In this document: positions 17,424-24,641 of the stretch, one piece after another | Layout: every line of letters starts with the position of its first letter | Position numbering within the stretch: the first letter of the stretch is position 1 | From: Novosphingobium guangzhouense | GTDB lineage: Bacteria > Pseudomonadota > Alphaproteobacteria > Sphingomonadales > Sphingomonadaceae | Length of the DNA: 64,000 bases | Assembly (NCBI RefSeq): GCF_002896965.1 | Contig: NZ_LYMM01000095.1 | Location: forward strand, 1-64,000 | Direction: 5' to 3' | Position numbers and translations under genes: made by a program | Notes under the pieces: model-generated | The model's input: the letters and a program-made list of their open reading frames with translations, nothing else | Database searches by the model: none | What the model was told of the DNA's origin: nothing

Positions 17424-18878
17424 TCATGAGATAATCGCGTCAAAGCGCTGCCGCAGTAAGGCAAATTCGCGATAAACCGATTCCTTGTCGCTTTTCCGCG
17501 ACTCCACCAAAGCCTTCAAATCTTCGTCATCAAGCGCGATGACGTAGCCTCGATCATCTAATGCCGTGTCTCGGCAACGCTGCTCAAATTTGGCTTTGTT
17601 CCTGAAACGACGGCAGACGAGAATGCCCACGTTTCCGCGACTGCGCCCGAATCGGCCTGAAAGTTGATCGAGTTCAGGGTTAGCCACTTCGTTGCCGTAG
17701 TTTTTGCATTCAACGAAAACTTGGGGGGCCATATAGTGCTTTGCGACCCATTCGAAGAAACCTGCACCGCCCATGTTGGTGTATTTTATGTCGATCCGTT
17801 TTCGTCCGTCATGAATTTCATGCTGATAGATCGGGTGTGACAGGTCTGGATAGAACAATGCCGTCAGCAAAGCTTCGATGGCTTTCTCATACGCCTCTGC
17901 ATTTTCAGCACCGGTGCCCAGAGATGTTACCGCCCCGAGCAGGGAATCCCAATCAATAGGCTTATCGCCTTCAACATTCCCTAAGTCTTCATGACTAAGA
18001 GGCAAGAAAGGCTTTTTCCCCATGTCCTTCTTATACTGATCTAAAACCTCTGGTCGTTTTAGAGTCTGCTCAATAACAGCTTTTTTATCGTTACCATATT
18101 TTTCAATCAGGTCCGATTTATGAACCTTCGGACCCTTCTTAAGCATTGTAACCAGCGCCGAACCCGCCTTTAGTTCTTCGCGCTGCATTTCCTCCAACAT
18201 GTAGTGCCGATAAAAATACTGCATGTCATAGAGAGACGTGCGCCTGACTACAGACTTTGGCACAAGCAATAACTTACCAGTTTTAGCCATCGGGAGTTCG
18301 ACAAAGTCCGTGATCCATTCGCCACGACCGGGATGCCACATCGGGCCTGACGGGACGCCCTTCGTCAGCGGAATGCCAAGCTGCCTTGCCTGCTCTTGGG
18401 TGTATTCAATCAGCGGCCCCCGAATGATATTCGTGGTAATGTCCGATACAATATCGACCGATACGCCGTGGATCAGCAGCACGGTATCTTCAAGGTCTTG
18501 GATAAGGCCGGATTTCGCCGCAGCACTCTGACTTAGCGCGGTCCAGACATCATGTGCAGACTCGCTGCCTAGCGCCCGGCCTCGCGATTGCCCCTGCGAC
18601 ATACCGAGATGGGTTTCATTAGGCTCGCGCAATTCTTGCAATAGCGCTTCGGCCTTTGCGTTTTGCCCATTCTTGATGTGCTGCAACACAGTTTGGAAAA
18701 AGTTCTGAATGAGGGAAACGCAGCCATCGCCCCAATCAGTTTGCATCAACGTTAGCGCGCGCGGACTGACAAATACGCGAGTGTCTCGCTCTACATCTAC
18801 GTCTACGAAGTCCAATGTGGCCTGTGAACGCTTTAGCTTGAATATAGTCGAAACACGTTGATTACGCCGCGATGCCAA
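17424..18878 (-). CDS. Unclassified protein with C-terminal PD-(D/E)xK (restriction-endonuclease-like) domain
   Basis: A 484-residue cytoplasmic protein. The C-terminal part shows a restriction-endonuclease-like core: Glu331 or Glu335 in YEKAIEALLTALF, Asp363 in RKRIDIKYT, Glu390-Cys-Lys392 in VFVECKNYG, and Gln405 in ELDQLSGRFG. Residues 1-300 match no family I know; blocks such as WHPGRGEWITDFVELP and GKLLLVPKSVVRR look conserved. The start is TTG with a strong GGGGAGG 5 nt upstream (18884-18890). Base composition is far lower in GC than the flanks (the 60 bases from 18001 contain 25 G/C). It is a solitary gene beside a tRNA fragment, which suggests an acquired nuclease, plausibly anti-phage defence. 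No methylase or helicase partner is present. Function is inferred. Confidence 0.75.
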   Translation of the reverse strand: MASRRNQRVSTIFKLKRSQATLDFVDVDVERDTRVFVSPRALTLMQTDWGDGCVSLIQNFFQTVLQHIKNGQNAKAEALLQELREPNETHLGMSQGQSRGRALGSESAHDVWTALSQSAAAKSGLIQDLEDTVLLIHGVSVDIVSDITTNIIRGPLIEYTQEQARQLGIPLTKGVPSGPMWHPGRGEWITDFVELPMAKTGKLLLVPKSVVRRTSLYDMQYFYRHYMLEEMQREELKAGSALVTMLKKGPKVHKSDLIEKYGNDKKAVIEQTLKRPEVLDQYKKDMGKKPFLPLSHEDLGNVEGDKPIDWDSLLGAVTSLGTGAENAEAYEKAIEALLTALFYPDLSHPIYQHEIHDGRKRIDIKYTNMGGAGFFEWVAKHYMAPQVFVECKNYGNEVANPELDQLSGRFGRSRGNVGILVCRRFRNKAKFEQRCRDTALDDRGYVIALDDEDLKALVESRKSDKESVYREFALLRQRFDAIIS

Positions 18879-19477
18879 TGCGACCTCCCCTGCTAGGCTA
18901 ACTACACCTAAAGATGGGTATTTCTCCGCTGATTACCAGATTGAAACTGCGTAATTGTCGCGCCGTCCTTTGCCCGTCCTGCCCCGGCTTAGAGATAAGC
19001 AGACTACTACGCCCTATCTTTCTGTAACTACGGCATTAAGTCCGATGCCATTTGATCGAACCTTCACCTATGGCGGGGTGGGGAACTAGGTCAGCAGTTA
19101 CATCGGCGTGGTTCAAATGTTGGCATGTATATCTCATCGAGATCAGTAACCCGACAGTCGCCTACCGGCCCAAATCGATCCCCCGCACACCGCCTTCCGG
19201 GCACCCATCCAAAGCCCGCTTTCCTACAGCCGCTTCGTCGCGTTACGTTCCGGAAATGCTCGCCACCGCAATCCCTGCTGTCTCGCCTGCCGTTCCGGGG
19301 CGGTTGTGCAAGGTGACACATTCCGGCGCCAAGGTGACACATCGCGCCTGCAAGGTGACACCTGCAAACCGCAAGGTGACACGCATTTGCGCCGTTTCCG
19401 GCCCCGAGGGGCGCAAGGTGACACGTTTTCCCTCTGGGCCGTGTAAACGGTGTAAACCTGTCACCTTGCGGGGCGGG
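18879..19477. other. Gene-free stretch between the nuclease gene and alkA
   Basis: About 600 bases with no supported gene. The first 170 bases are AT-richer, like the nuclease gene, and probably hold its promoter. The part from about 19140 returns to high GC. The right end carries the phased CAAGGTGACAC array. The open frames across the array encode only short heptad echoes of the DNA repeat on either strand, not a recognisable protein. Confidence 0.6.
19309..19468. repeat. 21-bp-phased array of the 11-mer CAAGGTGACAC
   Basis: Five exact direct copies start at 19309, 19330, 19351, 19372 and 19414, so the spacings are 21, 21, 21 and 42 bp. A sixth copy, 10 of 11 bases, lies inverted at 19458-19468 just past the alkA stop. 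Next to it TGTAAAC occurs twice, at 19442 and 19451. Spacers between copies differ in sequence, so only the 11-mer and the two-helical-turn phase are kept. It is too short for CRISPR. It could be a protein-binding array, an iteron-like remnant or a lineage-specific intergenic repeat. Confidence 0.8.
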
Positions 19478-20095
19478 TCAGAGCGCCGGGTTGTTGTAGC
19501 AGTGCCAGGTGAAGATGGCCGCCGCGCCGCGGTGGGGGCGCCAGTCTTCGGCCAGTTCGCGGGTGCGCTTTTCGCTCGGCCGTTCCTCCAGGCCCAGCAG
19601 CTTGCCAAGGCCGACCTGCACGGCAAGGTCGCCCGCCGGCCAGATATCGGGGCGGCCCTCTGCGAACAGCAGGTAGATCTCGGCCGACCAGCGGCCGATA
19701 CCCTTGATCCGCACCAGCTGCGCGATAGCCTCCTCGTCGTCGGCGGGCAGGGCGTCAAGGTCGAGGCTGCCCGCCACCACCAGCTCGCACAGGGATCGCG
19801 CGTAGCCCTGCTTCTGGCGCGAAAGCCCGCAGCCGCGCAGCGCGTCGAACTCGGCGGCCAGCAGGGCCTCGGGGGCCATGGTTTCGCCCAGCAGCGTCTC
19901 CAGCCGGTTCCACACCGATGCCGCCGCCGCCACGCTCACCTGCTGGCCCACGATCGTGCGCAGCAAGGTGGCATAGCCGGTGGCGCGGATGCGCGGTTCG
20001 GGATAGCCTGCGCGTTCTATCGCACGGGCGATGGCCGGCTCTTTCCGGGCGATCGCGTCCAGGCCAAAGCGTAGTTCGTCTGCCGTCAAACCCAT
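19478..20095 (-). CDS. alkA: DNA-3-methyladenine glycosylase II (HhH-GPD family)
   Basis: A 205-residue HhH-GPD glycosylase that removes alkylated purines to start base-excision repair. The helix-hairpin-helix is LVRIKGIGRWSAEIYLLF (about 127-144), followed by the Gly/Pro loop and catalytic Asp156 in WPAGDLAVQVGLG. The N-terminal TATA-like AlkA domain is missing, as in the short bacterial 3-methyladenine glycosylases; no Fe-S cysteines are present. It is divergent from the ferredoxin gene with about 108 nt between starts. Confidence 0.9.
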   Translation of the reverse strand: MGLTADELRFGLDAIARKEPAIARAIERAGYPEPRIRATGYATLLRTIVGQQVSVAAAASVWNRLETLLGETMAPEALLAAEFDALRGCGLSRQKQGYARSLCELVVAGSLDLDALPADDEEAIAQLVRIKGIGRWSAEIYLLFAEGRPDIWPAGDLAVQVGLGKLLGLEERPSEKRTRELAEDWRPHRGAAAIFTWHCYNNPAL

Positions 20096-20203
20096 GATTT
20101 ACGTTACCTTGCAAAAGAGGGTTGCAGCCTTTAGCAGCCTGCGGCAAGTGCGCATACAACGACAATTACGATACAGGGTGTATCACAAGGGGAATCGAGA
20201 GCC

Positions 20204-20521
20204 ATGCCGCAGATCATCGTCGTCAATCATGCTGGTGAAGAAAAGACCGTGGATGCGCCCGAAGGCCGCACCCTGATGGAAGTGATCCGCGACGACGGCT
20301 TCGACGAATTGCTGGCGCTGTGCGGCGGTTGCTGTTCGTGTGCCACCTGCCATGTCTTCATCGACCCCGCCTACGCAGACAAGCTGCCCGCGATGAGCGA
20401 AGACGAGAACGACCTGCTCGACAGTTCGGATCACCGCAACGAAACCTCGCGCCTGTCGTGCCAGGTTCCGGTGACTGCGGACCTCGAAGGGCTCAAGGTC
20501 ACGATCGCGCCTGAAGATTGA
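20204..20521 (+). CDS. 2Fe-2S ferredoxin (adrenodoxin type)
   Basis: A 105-residue vertebrate-type ferredoxin. Cluster ligands fit C-x5-C-x2-C...C: Cys40, Cys46, Cys49 and Cys86 in ALCGGCCSCATCHVF and RLSCQVP. Cys43 and Cys44 are additional. In sphingomonads such ferredoxins usually feed electrons to P450s or serve Fe-S assembly. No isc genes or P450 lie beside it, so the partner is unknown. A 14-bp hairpin separates it from cysK. Confidence 0.92.
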   Translation: MPQIIVVNHAGEEKTVDAPEGRTLMEVIRDDGFDELLALCGGCCSCATCHVFIDPAYADKLPAMSEDENDLLDSSDHRNETSRLSCQVPVTADLEGLKVTIAPED

Positions 20522-20529
20522 TTTGCACA

Positions 20530-20560
20530 GCCGATGGCGCAAATCATTTGCGCCATCGGC
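20530..20560 (+). terminator. 14-bp perfect hairpin between the ferredoxin gene and cysK
   Basis: GCCGATGGCGCAAA pairs perfectly with TTTGCGCCATCGGC around a 3-nt TCA loop. It starts 9 nt after the ferredoxin stop and ends 23 nt before the cysK start. There is no T-tract, so it may act as an RNA processing or stability element rather than an intrinsic terminator. Confidence 0.5.
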
Positions 20561-20583
20561 CTGGGCTTCCTAACTGTCGCGCC

Positions 20584-21609
20584 ATGACCGCGACATTGGC
20601 CAACGCCCCGCAGCCCCGTGCCTCCACGCTCGATCTGATCGGCAATACTCCGCTCGTGCTTCTCGAAGGGCCTAGCGAGGCTGCCGGGTGCGAGATCTGG
20701 GGCAAGTGCGAATTCGCCAACCCCGGCGCCTCGGTGAAGGACCGCGCGGCGCTGTGGATCGTGCGCGACGCCGAGGAAAAGGGCCTTCTGCAGCCCGGCG
20801 GCACGATCGTGGAAGGCACGGCGGGCAATACCGGCATCGGTCTTGCGCTGGTTGCCAATGCTCTGGGCTACAAGACCGTGATCGTCATGCCCGAAACGCA
20901 ATCGCGCGAAAAGATGGACACCTTGCGCGCGCTTGGGGCCGAACTGGTGCTGGTTCCGGCCGCGCCGTTCTCAAACCCGGGCCACTTCGTCCACACCTCG
21001 CGCCGTCTGGCGGAGGAAACCGAAGGTGCGATCTGGGCCAACCAGTTCGACAATATCGCCAACCGCAAGGCGCACATCGAATCGACCGCCCCGGAAATCT
21101 GGGAGCAGATGGGCGGGCGCGTTGACGGCTTTACTTGCGCTGCGGGCACCGGTGGCACGATCGCGGGCACCGGCATGGGCCTCAAGGCTTTCGACGAAAA
21201 CATCGTCGTCGCCCTGACCGACCCGCACGGCGCGGCGCTCTACAACTACTACGCCAACGGCGAACTGAAGGCAGAGGGCAGTTCGGTGGCCGAAGGCATC
21301 GGGCAAGGTCGCATCACCGCGAACCTCGAAGGCGCGCCGATCGACACGCAGTTCCGCATTTCCGACGAAGACGGCCTCGAATGGGTGCGCCGTCTGCTGA
21401 GCGAGGAAGGGCTGTGCCTGGGGCTGTCATCGGGCATCAACGTGGCGGGCGCAGTGGCGCTTGGTCGCAAGCTGGTGGAGGAAGGGCGCGAAGATCCGCG
21501 CGTCGCCACGATCCTGTGCGACACCGGGTTCCGCTACTTGTCCTCGCTCTACAATGCGGAATGGCTGGCGGCGAAGAACCTGCCGGTCTTCCCTTGGCTT
21601 GAAAGGTGA
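20584..21609 (+). CDS. cysK: Cysteine synthase A (O-acetylserine sulfhydrylase)
   Basis: A 341-residue PLP-dependent enzyme forming cysteine from O-acetylserine and sulfide. The PLP lysine is Lys52 in NPGASVKDRAALW. The substrate loop reads EGTAGNTGIGLA, the TAGNTG variant of the usual TSGNTG. The PLP phosphate loop AAGTGGTIAGTG follows. The ATG before TATLANAPQ is chosen since the upstream part of the frame runs over the hairpin and is not conserved. The PLP fold could also serve cystathionine beta-synthase-type chemistry, but length and motifs favour CysK. Confidence 0.9.
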   Translation: MTATLANAPQPRASTLDLIGNTPLVLLEGPSEAAGCEIWGKCEFANPGASVKDRAALWIVRDAEEKGLLQPGGTIVEGTAGNTGIGLALVANALGYKTVIVMPETQSREKMDTLRALGAELVLVPAAPFSNPGHFVHTSRRLAEETEGAIWANQFDNIANRKAHIESTAPEIWEQMGGRVDGFTCAAGTGGTIAGTGMGLKAFDENIVVALTDPHGAALYNYYANGELKAEGSSVAEGIGQGRITANLEGAPIDTQFRISDEDGLEWVRRLLSEEGLCLGLSSGINVAGAVALGRKLVEEGREDPRVATILCDTGFRYLSSLYNAEWLAAKNLPVFPWLER

Positions 21610-21623
21610 TGTAAACCTGTCAC
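21610..21623. repeat. Second copy of the 14-mer TGTAAACCTGTCAC
   Basis: The same 14 bases occur at 19451-19464 in the right end of the phased array. Both copies sit immediately after a stop codon region (alkA minus strand; cysK plus strand), in short intergenic gaps. The copy here lies 26 nt upstream of the next start. Confidence 0.6.
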
Positions 21624-21648
21624 ACACGGCAGGAAATCGTCCGCCTAT

Positions 21649-22020
21649 ATGATTGAGTCGCACTCCATTCTCGAACCATTGAAGACCGCCCAGCATTTCG
21701 TGCCGCCCTCGGCGCGCGAACTGCGTTCGCAGGCGGTGTACCGCTTGCAGATCGGCTTGTTCGGCCTTTGCGCGATGCTGCTGATCGTTGGCCTCGCCAA
21801 CGTGATCCGTGACCGTATCCGGCTGAACGATTCGGTCGATCCGATCCAGGAGGTGGTCGCCGTGGACGCCAAGCCGACGAAAACGGCAAGCGATCCGCTG
21901 GCCGACATCGGCGTGGTGCCTGCTGCCGATCCCAGTCCCACTCCGACGCCCAGCGCGTCCGCATCGCCTGTGCCGGGCACGGAGATGACCGGTGACCCTT
22001 CGGCGCAAACGGCGCCCTGA
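21649..22020 (+). CDS. Hypothetical single-pass membrane protein
   Basis: A 123-residue protein with one clear transmembrane helix (IGLFGLCAMLLIVGLANVI, about residues 35-53) and a Pro/Ser/Thr-rich C-terminal tail with PSPTPTPSASASP. No family recognised. It lies upstream of the dcw cluster and its 3' end overlaps the following lipoprotein gene by 29 nt, so the two are probably co-translated. The topology suggests a short cytoplasmic N-terminus and a periplasmic tail. Confidence 0.7.
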   Translation: MIESHSILEPLKTAQHFVPPSARELRSQAVYRLQIGLFGLCAMLLIVGLANVIRDRIRLNDSVDPIQEVVAVDAKPTKTASDPLADIGVVPAADPSPTPTPSASASPVPGTEMTGDPSAQTAP

Positions 22021-22765
22021 TCTTGCCTTACTGCTGAGCCTGCTGCTCGCCGCGTGCGGGCAGGGAAGTGCAGGCGCGCCACCGGAAGGTGAGGTCATCG
22101 GCCTCTATTCCAGCCTGCCGATCGCCTGGAAGGAGGCCGCCGATATTCGGGGCCTCCTGGCTGATGAGGGCGCGCCGCACTGGGCGATGGATGCGCTGCA
22201 GCAAAGGGGGCGTGTCGTCCCGCTCGATACTCTGGCGGATGCGCATGGCGCGCTTCCCCTTCCGAAGCGTGCCATGCTGGTGCTCGCCCAGCCGCGGCCG
22301 CTGACGGCGCAGGAAAACGTCGCGCTTGATGCCTGGGTGCGTGCCGGCGGCAGGGTGCTGCTGTTCGCGGACCCGATGCTGACGAGCCATAGCCTCTTTT
22401 CCCCCGGCGATCCGCGCAGGCCGCAGGACATTGTGATGCTTTCGCCCATTCTCGGGCGGTGGGGGCTGGAACTGCAATTCGATGATGCGCAAGGGGCTGG
22501 CGAGCGGCTGGAAGACGGCATCCCGGTGAACCTGCCGGGTCATTTCGCTTCTTTGGGGAATTCCGGGGACGCTTCGGGGAAAGCCGGGGATGTAGTGGCG
22601 CAGTGCCGAATCGAGGCTTCGGGGCTATTGGCGCGATGCCGTTCGGGCAAAGGGCTGATTCTGGCCGTTGCGGATGCTGCATTGCTCGAAAATCCTCAGA
22701 ATACTGCCGATATTGGCGCGCGGCGCGCGATTCTCGGGGATCTGCTCGGTCAGTTGCCCAAGTAG
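21992..22765 (+). CDS. Putative lipoprotein of unknown function
   Basis: A 257-residue protein with a lipoprotein signal: basic start MTLRRKRRPD, hydrophobic LALLLSLLLAAC with the acylated Cys near residue 22. The mature part contains AMLVLAQPRPLTAQENVALDAWVRAGGRVLLFADP, resembling the DUF4350/GldG-like ABC-associated fold that lacks catalytic residues. Start is GTG with GGAG 7 nt upstream (21981-21984). Its 3' part carries a phased GGGGA array (separate entry). Role unknown; position suggests envelope. Confidence 0.72.
   Translation: MTLRRKRRPDLALLLSLLLAACGQGSAGAPPEGEVIGLYSSLPIAWKEAADIRGLLADEGAPHWAMDALQQRGRVVPLDTLADAHGALPLPKRAMLVLAQPRPLTAQENVALDAWVRAGGRVLLFADPMLTSHSLFSPGDPRRPQDIVMLSPILGRWGLELQFDDAQGAGERLEDGIPVNLPGHFASLGNSGDASGKAGDVVAQCRIEASGLLARCRSGKGLILAVADAALLENPQNTADIGARRAILGDLLGQLPK
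22555..22589 (+). promoter_or_regulatory. Phased GGGG(A) array inside the lipoprotein gene (MraZ-box-like, cluster 1)
   Basis: GGGG runs start at 22555, 22565, 22576 and 22586, each followed by A, with spacings of 10, 11 and 10 bp on one face of the helix. MraZ is known in E. coli to bind TGGGN direct repeats with a 10-bp period. These lie about 540 bp upstream of mraZ, within coding sequence (codons for LGNSGDASGKAGD). Confidence 0.4.
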
Positions 22766-22783
22766 CTGCAGGACACATGGTCC

Positions 22784-22818
22784 GGGGAAATCCGGGTGGA
22801 AGCCGGGGATGGCGCGGG
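22784..22818 (+). promoter_or_regulatory. Phased GGG array upstream of mraZ (MraZ-box-like, cluster 2)
   Basis: GGG runs start at 22784, 22794, 22805 and 22816 (spacings 10, 11 and 11 bp), mostly in the context CCGGGGA/T. The orientation matches cluster 1 and is opposite to cluster 3. Confidence 0.5.
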
Positions 22819-22917
22819 ATTATCTCCGGATGCCGATAATATCGCTGATTCATAACGATATTACAGGGATTTTCGCAGCTTCACGGCTGTGGGCGCTCGG
22901 CGCGGTTCACCGCAAAT

Positions 22918-22980
22918 CCCGCATTTCGGCGCATAAATGCCCATGCATCCCCATATTTCCCTTTAATCCCCGACATTCCC
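22918..22980 (-). promoter_or_regulatory. Phased TCCC array upstream of mraZ (MraZ-box-like, cluster 3)
   Basis: On the plus strand, CCC runs start at 22918, 22940, 22949, 22959, 22968 and 22978. The last five are spaced 9 to 10 bp, mostly as ATCCC or TTCCC, i.e. GGGA(T/A) on the minus strand. The block ends about 140 bp before the mraZ start, a plausible autoregulatory operator. Confidence 0.55.
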
Positions 22981-23121
22981 GATATAGAACCACTGCCAAT
23001 CGGAAAGGCTGAGTCCTGCCGTGCTCATTGCGGGTGCGGATCCCGGCACATGTGTGGCGCCGGGCGCGGGGGTCTTCGTGTTTCCGGGACGGCAACTTTT
23101 GGGGCGATATTTCGGACAGCC

Positions 23122-23628
23122 ATGGCGGGGCAGCCATACATCTACAGCGGACCGGGCTTCTCGCTTCTGCGCGACAAGAACCGCTTCGTGCTGCCCAAGG
23201 AGCTGCGCTCTCCCGTTCGGGATTCGAGCGGCAAGGACGTGCTGTGCCTTGCCAAGCACGCCGACTGGAAATGCCTCGTCGGTTTCGGCCTTTCCCGCGT
23301 CGAGGACTTCGAAACCCAGCTTGATGCCGAGCAGGCGCGCGCAGATGCCGCCGGAAAGCCGTTCAATCGCGATAGCCGCGCGATGCAGCTCTACAACTTT
23401 CAGCAGGTGCCCTTCGACGGCAGCGGCCGCTTCACCATGCCCGAGGCGCTTGCCGGCCTTGCTGCGGTGGGCGAGCAGCTGTTCTTCCAGGGCATCGGCC
23501 GGACCGGCATCCTGATCTGGAACCCGGACGAGCTGTACAAGCACGCCGACGACCCCGCGTTCGAGGCCGCTATCGCCACCTGCCGTTCGCTGCAGGAAGC
23601 AGAAATCGCAAAGGCCAAGAAGTCGTGA
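23122..23628 (+). CDS. mraZ: Transcriptional regulator MraZ
   Basis: A 168-residue protein with two SpoVT/AbrB-like MraZ domains: residues 6-60 (FSLLRDKNRFVLPKELR) and 85-145 (VPFDGSGRFTMPEALAG). MraZ is the DNA-binding first gene of dcw clusters and, in E. coli, represses them through TGGG repeats. I start at MAGQPYIYSG, where the family begins, and not at the in-frame ATG 72 nt earlier. Its stop overlaps the GTG of rsmH (GTGA). Confidence 0.92.
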   Translation: MAGQPYIYSGPGFSLLRDKNRFVLPKELRSPVRDSSGKDVLCLAKHADWKCLVGFGLSRVEDFETQLDAEQARADAAGKPFNRDSRAMQLYNFQQVPFDGSGRFTMPEALAGLAAVGEQLFFQGIGRTGILIWNPDELYKHADDPAFEAAIATCRSLQEAEIAKAKKS

Positions 23629-24641
23629 GTACGCCTGACCAGCCCCATATCCCCGTGCTCATTGAGGAGGTGGTCGCCGCCCTGAACCCCCGGGGCGGCG
23701 ACCTCATCATCGATGCGACGCTGGGTGCCGGTGGTTATACCCGCCGGTTGCTTGATGCGGGCGCGACGGTGCACGCGTTCGATCGCGATCCCGATGCCAT
23801 CGCAGCTGTGCAAAACAATCCGGGGAAATGGCCCGAACTCGCCAGTAATCCGCCGCGCCTCGTGTTGCACGCACGCCGCTTCTCCGAAATGGTCGAAGGC
23901 CTTGGAGATGCGGGGATCGACAAGGTTGACGGCGTCGTGATGGACATCGGTGTGTCTTCCATGCAGCTCGATCAGGCTGAGCGCGGGTTCGCGTTCGGCG
24001 CTGACGGTCCGCTGGACATGCGCATGAGCCAGGACGGGCTCTCCGCAGCCGACTTCGTCAACGAAGCGGACGAAGCCCAGATCGCTGACGTGCTCTATCT
24101 TTATGGAGAAGAGCGTCAGTCGCGCCGTCTGGCGCGTGCGATCGTGGCTGCGCGGCCGCTGGCGACCACGGGCGACCTTGCCCGCGTGGTACGCAAGGCG
24201 CTGGGCTACAATCCCGCCTACAAGGGCAGCAATGCGCCCAAGGATCCGGCGATCCGTACCTTCCAGGCGATCCGCATCCACGTGAATGGCGAACTGGACG
24301 AACTGGACGCCGCGCTGGAGGCCTCCGAGGCGCTGCTGCGCGAAGGCGGGCGGCTGGCGGTGGTGACGTTCCACAGCCTTGAGGATCGCAAGGTGAAGCG
24401 CTTCCTGCGCGATGCCAGCAGTGCCGGTCAGTCCACCTCGCGTTACTTGCCGCAGGCCGCCAATGCGCCTGCCCCTTTCGAGAAAGTGTCGAAGGGCGTG
24501 CGTCCCGGCGAGGCCGAACTGGAAGTGAACCCGCGTTCGCGCTCCGCAACGCTTCGCAGTGCCGTGCGCACGGATGCGTCCCCCAGAAATCCCAATTCAC
24601 CCGAGCCTTATGGCGCCCCCGGCCGAAGGAAAGTCGCATGA
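23625..24641 (+). CDS. rsmH: 16S rRNA (cytosine(1402)-N4)-methyltransferase
   Basis: A 338-residue SAM-dependent methyltransferase acting on C1402 of 16S rRNA. Seen: HIPVLIEEVVAAL, the SAM loop DATLGAGGYTRRLL, DIGVSSMQLDQAERGFAF and TFHSLEDRKVKRFLR. The GTG start overlaps mraZ by 4 nt and the stop overlaps ftsL by 4 nt, the standard order mraZ-rsmH-ftsL. Confidence 0.96.
   Translation: MSTPDQPHIPVLIEEVVAALNPRGGDLIIDATLGAGGYTRRLLDAGATVHAFDRDPDAIAAVQNNPGKWPELASNPPRLVLHARRFSEMVEGLGDAGIDKVDGVVMDIGVSSMQLDQAERGFAFGADGPLDMRMSQDGLSAADFVNEADEAQIADVLYLYGEERQSRRLARAIVAARPLATTGDLARVVRKALGYNPAYKGSNAPKDPAIRTFQAIRIHVNGELDELDAALEASEALLREGGRLAVVTFHSLEDRKVKRFLRDASSAGQSTSRYLPQAANAPAPFEKVSKGVRPGEAELEVNPRSRSATLRSAVRTDASPRNPNSPEPYGAPGRRKVA

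Larger units (their letters stand above)
22766..23121. other. Presumed mraZ control region
   Basis: About 356 bases with no supported gene. It contains two further phased GGG arrays on opposite strands, separated by an AT-rich stretch (TATCTCCGGATGCCGATAATATCGC region, then TTCATAACGATATTACAGG) that may hold the promoter. No clear intrinsic terminator for the lipoprotein gene is visible. Confidence 0.6.

Noticed and set aside
19309..19468. CRISPR array reading of the CAAGGTGACAC repeats
   Set aside because: Repeat unit is 11 bp and spacers 10 bp (31 once), far below CRISPR sizes, and there are no cas genes.
19052..20074. 340-residue plus-strand frame across the repeat array and alkA
   Set aside because: Its second half is antisense to alkA, and its first half only translates the DNA repeat as KVT heptads.
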